From Nematostella vectensis (Eukaryota > Cnidaria > Anthozoa > Actiniaria > Edwardsiidae): DNA of 64,000 nucleotides. The position numbers and the translations under genes were made by a program. The stretch spans positions 9,868,050 to 9,932,049 of the forward strand of contig NC_064044.1 of the NCBI RefSeq assembly GCF_932526225.1, read 5' to 3'. Shown piece after piece: positions 1 through 13,100 of the stretch; position 1 is the first letter of the stretch, and every line of letters begins with the position of its first letter. A model generated the notes under the pieces. It saw only the letters and a list, made by a program, of their open reading frames with translations. It was not told the origin of the DNA and ran no database searches.

Positions 1-1023
1 AAAAGGAAATTATGTATATGAAATATTATTGCTTTTACACAAATACTAACTGTGGGTTATATCCCTCTGAAGAATCATCATATCTAAAAAACAAAATCAA
101 CAGTGGTAAGTCAGAAAAAAAAACATACACAAAATAAAAAGTGCTTTCTTAAAATAAAATATCTAAACTATGAATCAATTTTGATAAAATACATGGATAG
201 GATGAGATAAAAAAATGGAAATAACAAGCAATCAATGTCTATGAGAATTTGATGGATGTGATATAAACTTATTAATTATGGAAGACAAATTAAAACAAGC
301 CACTCATCTTTTACCATTTAAAAGCATTTAATAGTTGGTCAGTAAGGAAAAGTTGAAATATGTATTCATCAGCCATATTCAATAGATAAATGCAAATGAT
401 CCAAGTTCATTGTTTCATTTCCTTTTTTCATGCATTTGCATTGAACATGGCTCATAGGATATGTTTATTTTTATTTTAATTTGGGACTTATCACATAATA
501 TGTCCTTCTAGTGTTTGTCAATGCATGTTTAAATGTTTATTTTTTTATTTTTTTATGATACACTTTTTTCACAGTCTGTCTACAAGAGATTATAAAATAT
601 TTTACTTCCTTTTAATATTTTAAAAGCACTTTAGTGTTGAAAACAACCTAGGATAAACACTAAAGATGGTTTCACACAGAAGACTAAAAACAGCTCTTCT
701 TGTGTCAAAACTCCTTCTACATTTAGACAATTTTATTTTGAACAGCTTTCTCTTTCAATTTTCTTTTGCTCAACAGCAAAACAACAGTTTATTTATATCA
801 GCTAAGAGCTAACAATACTAGAAACTAGAGGGAATGCACAAAACAAACAACAAAAAACAAAAGTGAGCACAGTGCAAAAAGTGAAACATGCAAACTTCAA
901 ACAAAAAGAATTAATGAATGCCTTATGATTTACATTAATTGTGCATGAATGTGTTGACAACACATTTCAAGAGGAAACAAACTCAATATAGATATACAAG
1001 AACATATTTTTATTTTGCTATAC
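1..1023. other. AT-rich intronic or flanking DNA, nothing recognised
   Basis: This stretch lies downstream of the last visible exon of the PDZ gene on the minus strand. It is AT-rich with short A and T runs and has no open frame or splice-flanked block that I could join in phase. It is probably intron, because the exon at 1024-1108 ends in a donor. Confidence 0.5.
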
Positions 1024-1108
1024 CTTCTGCCACCCCTCCCTATTGGGCGGGGCTTGTCTGTGAATCCACGGGGGTCATTCGGAGCTCTGACCTGGACTGG
1101 GGCAGCAT
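1024..1108 (-). CDS. PDZ gene exon 4, probable
   Basis: The acceptor GTCAACAG precedes a block reading [16 protein letters not shown] then [11 protein letters not shown], and the GTATAG donor leaves phase 2. It needs one carried base, exactly what exon 3 leaves. Distance (over 7 kb, across the minisatellite) and low complexity keep confidence moderate. Confidence 0.55.
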
Positions 1109-4100
1109 CTGTTGACATATAATGCAGCAGCCATTAATTTACATTATTTAAAAAAATTAATTCTTGAAAACTTTAAAAATTTCAGAAACCTCATCCCCAC
1201 AACAACAAGTTACAAGAATCTTAGAGTAGGACAGAGTAGGAGTATAGACTGCAATAGGTTGTCCCCAAGCACTTGAAGTTGGCAAGTTAAACTGACCTGT
1301 TCAAAGTTAAAAGCCAACTGAATTTTGAATTTATGGACACCTTTTTACCTGATTTTATGCTAAATGTTTCATTTCCTAACTAATCTGCATGGGTATCAGT
1401 ATCTCAGCACCTCTCAGCCCCCAGCCCCGACCTGGAGGAAAAGGGGGAATTCTTAGTGAGGATCCAGGTGTCTCAGCCCCGATCTAAAGGACAAGGGGAA
1501 TTCTTAGTGAGGATCCAGGTGTCTCAGCCCCGATCTAAAGGACAAGGGGAATTCTTAGTGAGGATCCAGGTGTCTCAGCCCCGACCTGAAGGACATGGGG
1601 GAATTCTTAGTGAGGATCAGGGTGTCTCAGCCCCGGCCTTAAGGACATGGGGGAATTCTTAGTGAGGATCCAGGTGTCTCAGCCCCGACCTGAAGGACAT
1701 GGGGGAATTCTTAGTGAGGATCCGGGTGTCTCAGCCCCGGCCTTAAGGACATGGGGGAATTCTTAGTGAGGATCCGGGTGTCTCAGACCTGACCTGGAGG
1801 ACAAGGGGGAATTCTTAGTGAGGATCCAGGTGTCTCAGCCCCGACCTTGAGGACAAGGGGGAATTCTTAGTGAGGATCCAGGTGTCTCAGCCCCGGCCTT
1901 AAGGACAAGGGGGAATTCTTAGTGAGGATCCGGGTATCTCAGCCCTGACCTGAAGGACAAGGGGGAATTTTTAGTGAGGATCCGGGTGTCTCCGACCCGA
2001 CCTGGAGGACAAGGGGGAATTCTTAGTAAGGATCCAGGTGTCTCAGCCCCGACCTTGAGGACATGGGGGAATTCTTCGTGAGGATCCGGGTGTCTCAGAC
2101 CCGACCTGATGGACAAGGGGGAATTCTTAGTGAGGATCTGGATGTCTAAGCCCCGACCTGAAGGAAAAGGGGGAATTCTTAGTGAGGATCCAGGTGTCTC
2201 AGCCCCGGCCTGAAGGACATGGGGGAATTCTTAGTGAGGATCAGGGTGTCTCAGCCCCGACCTGAAGGACAAGGGGGAATTCTTAGTGAGGATCAGGGTG
2301 TCTCAGCCCTGACCTGAAGGACAAGGGGAATTCTTAGTGAGGATCCAGGTGTCTCAGCCCCGACCTGAAGGACAAGGGGAATTCTTAGTGAGGATCAGGG
2401 TGTCTCAGCCCCGACCTGAAGGACAAGGGGGAATTCTTAGTGAGGATCTGGGTGTCTCAGCCCTGACCTGAAGGACAAGGGTGATTCTTAGTGAGGATCC
2501 GGGTGTCTCAGACCCGACCTGGAGGGCAAGGGGGAATTCTTAGTGAGGATCAGGGTGTCTCAGCCCCGACCTGAAGGACAAGGGGAATTCTTAGTGAGGA
2601 TCAGGGTGTCTCAGCCCCGACCTGAAGGACAAGGGGGAATTCTTAGTGAGGATCCGGGTGTCTCAGCCCCGACCTGGAGGACAAGGGGGAATTTTTAGTG
2701 AGGATCAGGGTGTCTCAGCCCCGATCTAAAGGACAAGGAATTCTTAGTGAGGATCCGGGTATCTCAGCCCTGACCTGAAGGACAAGGGGGAATTTTTAGT
2801 GAGGATCCGGGTGTCTCCGACCCGACCTGGAGGACAAGGGGGAATTCTTAGTAAGGATCCAGGTGTCTCAGCCCCGACCTTGAGGACATGGGGGAATTCT
2901 TCGTGAGGATCCGGGTGTCTCAGACCCGACCTGATGGACAAGGGGGAATTCTTAGTGAGGATCTGGATGTCTAAGCCCCGACCTGAAGGAAAAGGGGGAA
3001 TTCTTAGTGAGGATCCAGGTGTCTCAGCCCCGGCCTGAAGGACATGGGGGAATTCTTAGTGAGGATCAGGGTGTCTCAGCCCCGACCTGAAGGACAAGGG
3101 GGAATTCTTAGTGAGGATCAGGGTGTCTCAGCCCTGACCTGAAGGACAAGGGGAATTCTTAGTGAGGATCCAGGTGTCTCAGCCCCGACCTGAAGGACAA
3201 GGGGAATTCTTAGTGAGGATCAGGGTGTCTCAGCCCCGACCTGAAGGACAAGGGGGAATTCTTAGTGAGGATCTGGGTGTCTCAGCCCTGACCTGAAGGA
3301 CAAGGGTGATTCTTAGTGAGGATCCGGGTGTCTCAGACCCGACCTGGAGGGCAAGGGGGAATTCTTAGTGAGGATCCAGGTGTCTCAGCCCCGGCCTTAA
3401 GGACATGGGGGAATTCTTAGTGAGGATCTGGGTGTCTCAGCCCTGACCTGAAGGATAAGGGTGATTCTTAGTGAGGATCCGGGTGTCTCAGACCCGACCT
3501 GGAGGGCAAGGGGGAATTCTTAGTGAGGATCCAGGTGTCTCAGCCCCGACCTTGAGGACATGGGGGAATTCTTAGTGAGGATCAGGGTGTCTCAGCCCCG
3601 ACCTTGAGGACATGGGGGAATTCTTAGTGAGGATCAGGGTGTCTCAGCCCTGACCTGAAGGACAAGGGGGAATTCTTAACGAGGATCCGGGTGTCTCAGA
3701 CCCGACCTGAAGGACAAGGGGAATTCTTAGTGAGGATCAGGGTGTCTCAGCCTCGACCCAAAGGACAAGGGGAATTCTTAGTGAGGATCTGGGTGTCTCA
3801 GCCCTGACCTGAAGGACAAGGGTGATTCTTAGTGAGGATCCGGGTGTCTCAGACCCGACCTGGAGGGCAAGGGGGAATTCTTAGTGAGGATCCAGGTGTC
3901 TCAGCCCCGACCTGAAGGACATGGGGGAATTCTTAGTGAGGATCCGGGTGTCTCAGCCCCGACCTGAAGGACAAGGGGAATTCTTAGTGAGGATCTGGGT
4001 GTCTCAGCCCTGACCTGAAGGACAAGGGGAAATTCTTAGTGAGGATCAGGGTGTCTCAGCCCCGACCTGAAGGACAAGGGGGAATTCTTAGTGAGGATCC

Positions 4101-7100
4101 GGGTGTCTCAGCTCCGACCTGAAGGACAAGGGGAATTCTTAGTGAGGATCAGGGTGTCTCAGCCCCGACCTGAAGGACATGGGGGAATTCTTAGTGAGGA
4201 TCCGGGTGTCTCAGACCCGACCTGGAGGGCAAGGGGGAATTCTTAGTGAGGATCAGGGTGTCTCAGCCCTGACCTGAAGGACATGGGGGAATTCTTAGTG
4301 AGGATCCGGGTGTCTCAGCCCCGACCTGAAGGACATGGGGGAATTCTTAGTGAGGATCAGGGTGTCTCAGCCCCGACCTGAAGGACAAGGGGAATTCTTA
4401 GTGAGGATCCAGGTGTCTCAGCCCCGACCTGAAGGACATGGGGGAATTCTTAGTGAGGATCCGGGTGTCTCAGACCCGACCTGGAGGGCAAGGGGGAATT
4501 CTTAGTGAGGATCAGGGTGTCTCAGCCCTGACCTGAAGGACATGGGGGAATTCTTAGTGAGGATCCGGGTGTCTCAGCCCCGACCTGAAGGACAAGGGGA
4601 ATTCTTAGTGAGGATCAGGGTGTCTCAGCCTCGACCCAAAGGACAAGGGGAATTCTTAGTGAGGATCTGGGTGTCTCAGCCTCGACCCAAAGGACAAGGG
4701 GAATTCTTAGTGAGGATCTGGGTGTCTCAGCCCTGACCTGAAGGACAAGGGTGATTCTTAGTGAGGATCCGGGTGTCTCAGACCCGACCTGGAGGGCAAG
4801 GGGGAATTCTTAGTGAGGATCCAGGTGTCTCAGCCCCGACCTTGAGGACATGGGGGAATTCTTAGTGAGGATCTGGGTGTCTCAGCCCTGACCTGAAGGA
4901 CAAGGGGAATTCTTAGAGAGGATCAGGGTGTCTCAGCCCCGACCTGAAGGACAAGGGGGAATTCTTAACGAGGATCCGGGTGTCTCAGACCCGACCTGAA
5001 GGACAAGGGGAATTCTTAGTGAGGATCAGGGTGTCTCAGCCTCGACCCAAAGGACAAGGGGAATTCTTAGTGAGGATCTGGGTGTCTCAGCCCTGACCTG
5101 AAGGACAAGGGTGATTCTTAGTGAGGATCCGGGTGTCTCAGACCCGACCTGGAGGGCAAGGGGGAATTCTTAGTGAGGATCCAGGTGTCTCAGCCCCGAC
5201 CTGAAGGACATGGGGGAATTCTTAGTGAGGATCCGGGTGTCTCAGACCCGACCTGGAGGGCAAGGGGGAATTCTTAGTGAGGATCAGGGTGTCTCAGCCC
5301 CGACCTTGAGGAAAAGGGGGAATTCTTAGTGAGGATCAGGGTGTCTCAGCCCCGGCCTTAAGGACATGGGGGAATTCTTAGTGAGGATCTGGGTGTCTCA
5401 GCCCCGGCCTGAAGGACAAGGGGGAATTCTTAGTGAGGATCCGGGTGTCTCAGACCCGACCTGGAGGACAAGGGGGAATTCTTAGTGAGGATCCAGGTGT
5501 CTCAGCCCCGACCTTGAGGACATGGGGGAATTCTTAGTGAGGATCAGGGTGTCTCAGCCCCGACCTTGAGGACATGGGGGAATTCTTAGTGAGGATTCGG
5601 GTGTCTCAGACCCGACCTGGAGGACAAGGGGGAATTTTTAGTGAGGATCCAGGTGTCTCAGCCCCGACCTTGAGGACATGGGGGAATTCTTCGTGAGAAT
5701 CAGGGTGTCTCAGCCCCGACCTTGAGGACATGGGGGAATTCTTAGTGAGGATCCGGGTGTCTCAGCCCCGGCCTTAAGGACATGGGGGAATTCTTAGTGA
5801 GGATCTGGGTGTCTCAGCCCCGGCCTTAAGGACAAGGGGGAATTTTTAGTGAGGATCAGGGTGTCTCAGCCCCGGCCTTAAGGACATGGGGGAATTCTTA
5901 GTGAGGATCTGGGTGTCTCAGCCCCGGCCTGGAGGAAAAGGGGGAATTCTTAGTGAGGATCAGGGTGTCTCAGCCCCGGCCTTAAGGACATGGGGGAATT
6001 CTTAGTGAGGATCAGGGTGTCTCAGCCCCGACCTTGAGGACAAGGGGGAATTCTTAGTGAGGATCAGGGTGTCTCAGCCCTGACCTGGAGGGCAAGGGGG
6101 AATTCTTAGTGAGGATCCGGGTGTCTCAGCCCCGACCTGGAGGACAAGGGGGAATTCTTAGTGAGGATCCGGGTGTCTCAGCCCCGACCTGAAGGACAAG
6201 GGGAATTCTTAGTGAGGATCAGGGTGTCTCAGCCCCGACCTGAAGGACAAGGGGAATTCTTAGTGAGGATCAGGGTGTCTCAGCCCCGACCTGAAGGACA
6301 AGGGGAATTCTTAGTGAGGATCAGGGTGTCTCAGCCCCGACCTGAAGGACAAGGGGGAATTCTTAGTGAGGATCAGGGTGTCTCAGCCCCGACCTTGAGG
6401 AAAAGGGGGAATTCTTAGTGAGGATCAGGGTGTCTCAGCCCCGGCCTTAAGGACATGGGGGAATTCTTAGTGAGGATCAGGGTGTCTCAGCCCCGACCTG
6501 AAGGACAAGGGGAATTCTTAGTGAGGATCAGGGTGTCTCAGCACCAACCTGAAGGACAAGGGGAATTCTTAGTGAGGATCCGGGTGTCTCCGACCCGACC
6601 TGGAGGACAAGGGGGAATTCTTAGTGAGGATCCAGGTGTCTCAGCCCCGACCTTGAGGACATGGGGGAATTCTTCGTGAGGATCCGGGTGTCTCAGACCC
6701 GACCTGATGGACAAGGGGGAATTCTTAGTGAGGATCTGGATGTTTAAGCCCGACCTGATGGACAAGGGGGAATTCTTAGTGAGGATCTGGATGTCTCAGA
6801 CCTGACCTGGAGAAAAAGGGGGAATTCTTAGTGAGGATCCAGGTGTCTCTACTACAAGGGACTTAAACACAAAACGGCGCTATAAAAGGGATGGGGACGC
6901 CCCCTTTTCACGCCTCGAGAAGTTTGACATCAGAACCAACATGGCTGACTAACCTTTAGGCAGAGAGATAGACACAAAATTGCATAATAAAACTCTGAAT
7001 GCGCCTTTTAAACTCAAATAGATCATTAGAGCATATAAATTGTGTCACTACAATACTGTGGTTCATGTGTGGTAAACCATTTTAATGCTCAAAAGCATGC

Positions 7101-10100
7101 TATTCATACCGGTGGTTGTCGAGGATGCTGCTCTCATAGACTCATTTGATTCCAGTATCCTTATTGGCTCTGGCGTCCGAGTAAGATTTGAGATCATATT
7201 TGGGTCCCACTCATTTCTAAATGAATCTTCAAAATAAATAACAAAATCAATGTAATTATATTTATCAACAAAGGGGGGAGGTCAGTTTGTAAGAGGGAGA
7301 CAGGGAAAAGGCAACATCTGAAAGGAGGTAACACAGGAGGGCTGGGACAGCATGGTAGGGGGTTAAGGACAAGAGGATGCACAAGGGGGGTGTTGCAAGG
7401 GGGACTGTATTGGGTGTGTGAGGGGGATAACACAGACGTTTAGTTGAGCTGTGAGGAAATGGGAGTGGAACTGGGAGTGGGCAAATTGAGAGGGATATGG
7501 TGGGAATGGGGAAGTATAATAGGTTGGGCTGGGTGGAGTCCACACACGGATAGCATGCAAAATATAGCAGTTGAACCATGGATAAGAGGGTAAGAATGGG
7601 GGGTAAAGGGTGGAGGCAGGAGGGAGGAGGGAGGGGGCTGTGAGGGTAAAAACTGGGACTACAGCAAAGGGGGAACAGGAGATTGACAGGAGTGAGAGAC
7701 ACTTTAAGAGGGGAATCACCTGAAGGGGGATAAAGGCCACACTGTCACCAGTTTTCTATTGGTCAATTACAGTTACAACCTCTGATTATTTTTAACGAAA
7801 AACACGAACAATATTTCAAAATATTGAAAGTATGTCTATTGTATGTTCCTTTGAGGATGAGATGATTTAGAGCAGATGTCCTGTTAAATATCTCAGATTC
7901 TAATAGATTCTTTTGTCTTTTAACAGTTGAAGTTTTGCGTCAGACCTTCTGAAGTAAACTGTTGACAATGCAGCTTTAAGAAACAAGAGACTGTGATTGG
8001 GGACGATATAGACACTACAGTATAGAGGACTGGGGTAATAAGGACTGGATAGGGACTTGCAAGTGGTAACATCTAGGGAGTAGGTACAACAGAAGGTAAA
8101 CGGAGGGCGATGTGGGACAGTAAGAAGGGGGTGTGATATGATGGGAAAAGAAGAGGTGATGTTGGTAGGAAGGAGAGTGGGTAGAGGCTGAGAGCAGAAA
8201 CACTAAAAAGGGTCGGGGGAAACAGGGTTGAACTAACCTTGAGGGAAAGTGCTGACATTGTAGTTTTCATCCACATCCCCTTTGTAAGCTTGCCCCCGCG
8301 GCAGTGTGGCATAAGATGGGACATCCTGGGCTGGTTTGTACACTGTTTTGGATACAAACGGCCCTATGATGTCCTCTGTAGTATATGGCCCTGATGACTG
8401 GGGCATCTCAGATCCTTGTTTGGACTCTGCCTTGCTGTTGAACAAGGGGAAATTAAAAGAAATGTAAACTTCTCATGATGTGGTGAGAGAACGAGGTGAT
8501 GGTGAATGTGTGCTGTTGTTATATACTGTAGCATCTATTTGCTTGATAAATCTGTTATCTTTTAAGGAGGTATGCATCTGAATAAATGAATAATTCAAGT
8601 GATCCAACAATAAAAATTCCACCTATTTCTAATAGGGTTGCACTGGAGAATCCATGTGTCATAGCCCGAAGTAGTTCACATAAATGGGTGATTCCAGCAA
8701 GTCTACAACACCACAGCTTTGCAAACCTGGATTTGATTTATCAGGGGCGGATTTAGGGGTGAGCAGTGCAGGCCCCAGCCTCCCTATTTTCAAATATTTG
8801 GCTTTGAAATAACAAATAATATAAGAAAATACATGGAAGAACATTGAATCCGGCCCCCCTTTCTTGAAACCCTTGCTTCGTCCCCCCCCCTTTTTGGAGC
8901 TCCTGGACCTTAATACCCATGCAGCATTACTGGCTACTACACATGGATTCTTTAAATGCATCCTTATTTGAAATATAGGTGTATATTAAAATAAACAAGT
9001 TTAATTAATTAGCAAATATTAAGAGCTGATAAGGATAAGTACACTGTCTGTGATGCTACAGTATAAATTAATCCATAAAAAAACACTTGCATATTTTTTC
9101 TGTACATTTACTTCTGTCTGTCACAGTTATTGACTTTGCTTGTCTTTTTTTATGACCATAATGACAGACAGTATGTACATTACAATCCATGTTACTAGAG
9201 CAACAACTGTGGCTGAGACAATAACAATAAGGAAATGCAAAGGAATTCAATGAATATGCTAAAGACAAACACAACAACAGACATAATTCATAGGGTAAGA
9301 CTATACATTACATTGATCAAATCCTGCAGTGCTAAAGTGACTTGTAAAAATTCATATTAATGATAAACCAACTGTGCCTTTGTGTTAATAACAAGAGGAT
9401 AAGAAGATCACTTTTTTAATCCTCAGATGTATCTCAATAATTTAATCAATAAAAGAGTCACCAAAGTTAATAAACAAGTCCTTTAACTTCAAATGCTGTA
9501 GCTGTGAATAGTATCATTTTTAATTTTTAATTCAATAATTATACATTTCTAGGTGAGGTTTGCCAACAGACTTATAACAAGAGCCTGTTTGTTCACCACA
9601 TGAGATGAGATTAAAGGTCGCAGAGTTATAAAGATTTTAGCTTTCAAAACAAACTATGCATTTCAGAGCATAATACACTCTGTTATTTCTGTTTATCTTT
9701 TCCTCTGTGAAAAACCATTCCCTAGTCCAAAGAGAAGCCAGATTGAGAAAAAATTAAAACCTACACGTTATTTTGAAAACATGTGTTCACTTGTATCTGG
9801 TATATTAGGCAAAGAAGTGAGCTAATGTGATCAGCAATCACCTTTAACTGTGAGTACATACGTTTCAAATGAGAAAACAGCCTTTGTGACCACTTTTGGT
9901 TCCTCCATCTTGTCTTAAACACTGAACTGTATAAGATGAAATCCCTCTTTCATACAGAAACCAGAATTCAGTAAACAGCCCCTGAATTATTTCCAAGTTT
10001 TGCCACTTAGTACAGTAGAAAAGGCCAGCAGAGGACAGTAACTGGAGGGCTTGACTATAATAGGATGAAACCTGATATCTTTTAATATAATACTAAACTC

Positions 10101-13100
10101 AAAGCCAAAGGTCACTTGACTCAATCTAGCTGCACCTAGAAATGAGGTAAGAAACATTCATGTGTCCTCACATCTGAGGAAGACTTGTCTGAGAAAAGAC
10201 TTTCAACAATGCAATGATAAAGTATTCAAAGGCTTGGATTACATAACTGTGGTTAAGGTAATGTATGGTACTTATGGCAGAAGAGTTTTAATCTAGGAAG
10301 AGCATAGAATTAAGTAACAACTAATGACACAATCAAACTGTATCAACTCTCTATTATCACAGCTATTTGCTGACAATTAGAGAAATCAGAGTCTTCAAAT
10401 TGTCAAAGATCTCTCTACAAGGTGCTATTTTAGTGGCCATTACAATACCAATCCTAAGCTAGAAAATAAACAAAGGCAAAGGGAATAAAGATTCCAATGT
10501 ATGATTATATCTTAGATTCTATCAGATGATTTAAAAATCATTCCAACTGATATAGCAGATACTGTAATGCATAAAAAGTTTTTAGGACTAAAACTCAAAT
10601 CAGGATTAATATATGAAATGAAAATTCTACCTTAACAAAAATGTACCAAATAAAATTATTCATCACACAAAAAAATATTTTTGTTTGATAATTAAACAAT
10701 TTAAATGCCATTTATTAGAGCAGCTTGGCCCTAAGACAGATGTCCTCCATCATCATTACCATGCGGCTGCCCACCACTCATGTGAAGTTAGTAATGAGTG
10801 GGGCACATATAATGTCCTTAGACCATCATCCTTGGGTGAAATAATGTCAATGTAAAATAGGAATGATATTGCACATGGCAGTGTTCATTATCCTAACAGG
10901 AAGAGGTAAGATATTGGGGGGAGTGGGGCTCTGAACATAATTTTTACTGAAACTCTTGGGGTTGTTAAAGGGGGGCCACATAATTTTTTTTATACTGAAG
11001 GGGGGGGGGGTCCTCAGTAAAAATCTTTTCTCAACCCCTCCAGGTACAAGCACCAGCGCTGGTCAACTTACAAGTTACAAACAACTTGACAAAACAGGGA
11101 AACCAGTGCCGATACAAACAGCGTGACAACACAGGGAAACCAGTGGCTAAACAAACAGCTTTGACAACACAGGGAAACCAGTGCCTATACAAACAGCTTG
11201 TCAACACAGGGATGGCAGAAATTATGTCAGTTAAATATTATACAATTCATCAATTAAAAAGTGTTAGTAAAATCATAATTCAGCCAATGTTTACAGGAGG
11301 AGATAGCCAGTTGTTTTCTGGTCTTTGCCAGCTCTTTTTTTCTGTATTCCCCTTTCATATTTTGAGTATGCAAGCTTTTTTCCACCAAAATCCACAAAGC
11401 CGGCAAAATCTGGCAGATTAAAAAAAAAATGTTTGGAACCCTGGTTAAGACAACCGTAGGTAAAAAAAGCCTAAATAATGATAACAAAGTAGAGTTTTTT
11501 TCCAATTGAACAACCTATTGATGATGATCTTGAAATACCTCCTTTTGAACCCTGGTTAAGACAACCGTAGGTAAAAAAAAAGCCTAAGTAATGATAACAA
11601 AGTAGAGTTTTTTTTTTTCCAATTGAACAACCTATTGATGATGATCTTGAAATACCTCCTTCTGACATGGGCCCTTCTTGAACCTACACATGTCCCATAA
11701 CTCACTCAAAATACAGAGCATAGTATAGTCATGTTTAAGTAATGAAATTTTATGTTTGTATGATCATTTATTATTTTAAATTGTTCACTGTATAAAATGT
11801 TTTCATAATTCTGAGAAAAAAAATTTAACAGTCAACTAGAAATAGTTTTCTCAATACAAACCAGAACAATGGACTTCGTAAAAAGCTAATGTGTTTCATT
11901 GGAATGTGGAAACAACTATGATGATGATGATGTCAAAGGCAGTCAAATCTTTTATCAAGTTTTTTTATATTATTTTTTACAGAAAATAAAAAAAAAATAA
12001 TGGTAACAACACAGGGACTCCAATGAATATATAGCGAAAGACACTAAAGTAACCACCTCATCAAGTGTGAAAGCTTCTCATTACTTATTTGAGAGATATC
12101 TAAGTTTTAAAAATTTAAGTACTAACAATAATATTGATGATGGTGGAGCATAGAACTTTGATAAGGACTCATGTCTTCGGCAATAACTATTCAACAAAAA
12201 CATCACAAGGGAATTAACTATTTAATAGAAAGATGCTGGGTCATGATTCATATTGGATAGACATGGCGGAAAAACTGTGCACATGTGCACTGTGAAGAGA
12301 AACCAAAAGGGCCATGGTTTTAATGGTTTTTAATGCATTCCAAACTAATTTCCTGAGGCCGAAATACACCTCCAACATTTTTGTGATTATATTCTCATAC
12401 TATCCATAAGCCATGAAATGGAAGTTTACAAATTACAATGACCTTAAAAAAAGTCACCTGGAATACTTGGAATTCCCCATCTTATTTGATGTAAAATGAG
12501 CTTATTTCAATCATTTTTCTATCACTTCTATTGGACAAGTATCAGGTGCATACCCAGGATTGGCTGAGGGGGTGCGCAGTCATAGGTATCATATGGAAAA
12601 AGAACAGTATTTGACCATTTCTTTATAAGAAATGACCCACTTTTTTGCGGCCAAGGGGGGGGGGGGGGGGGGGGGGTGCAACCCCCTGTGTACGCACCTA
12701 AGTATGGACAAGTATAGGTAAAACAGCTCTTTGTCTTACTTGCAAAGCAGCAGGTTGAGATTTGTCCCAGTTCTCTTGATATTATTGAGGGCATCGCCAT
12801 GCGACATATTTTCACAGGGGTCATTGTTTATGGACCGGACATACAAATTTGGGCGGATTCCAGCCCTTTCAGCCTTACTGCCTTGTTCAACCTGTGGAAA
12901 ATAAGAACAATTCAGAAATATTGCTTTCATTAAATTATTATTTTCAGTAAATTATTACTTCCAGTAAATTTTGGAAACATTGAAAATCATACAAACTTTA
13001 GTAATCATACACAATTCAGTCATTTTTCAGTAGTTTTTTGAAAATATTATGGATCAGGGCACTATCCCAAATGTCTTTTGTTGTTGTTGCAATCAGCTGG

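Noticed and set aside
1456-6765. Repeated frames [14 protein letters not shown] and [16 protein letters not shown]
   Set aside because: They are readings of the 52-bp minisatellite and are broken by unit-length changes.
7265-7740. Minus-strand proline/serine/leucine frames of 125-145 residues
   Set aside because: Two overlapping frames arise from a purine-rich tract; no domain or splice support.
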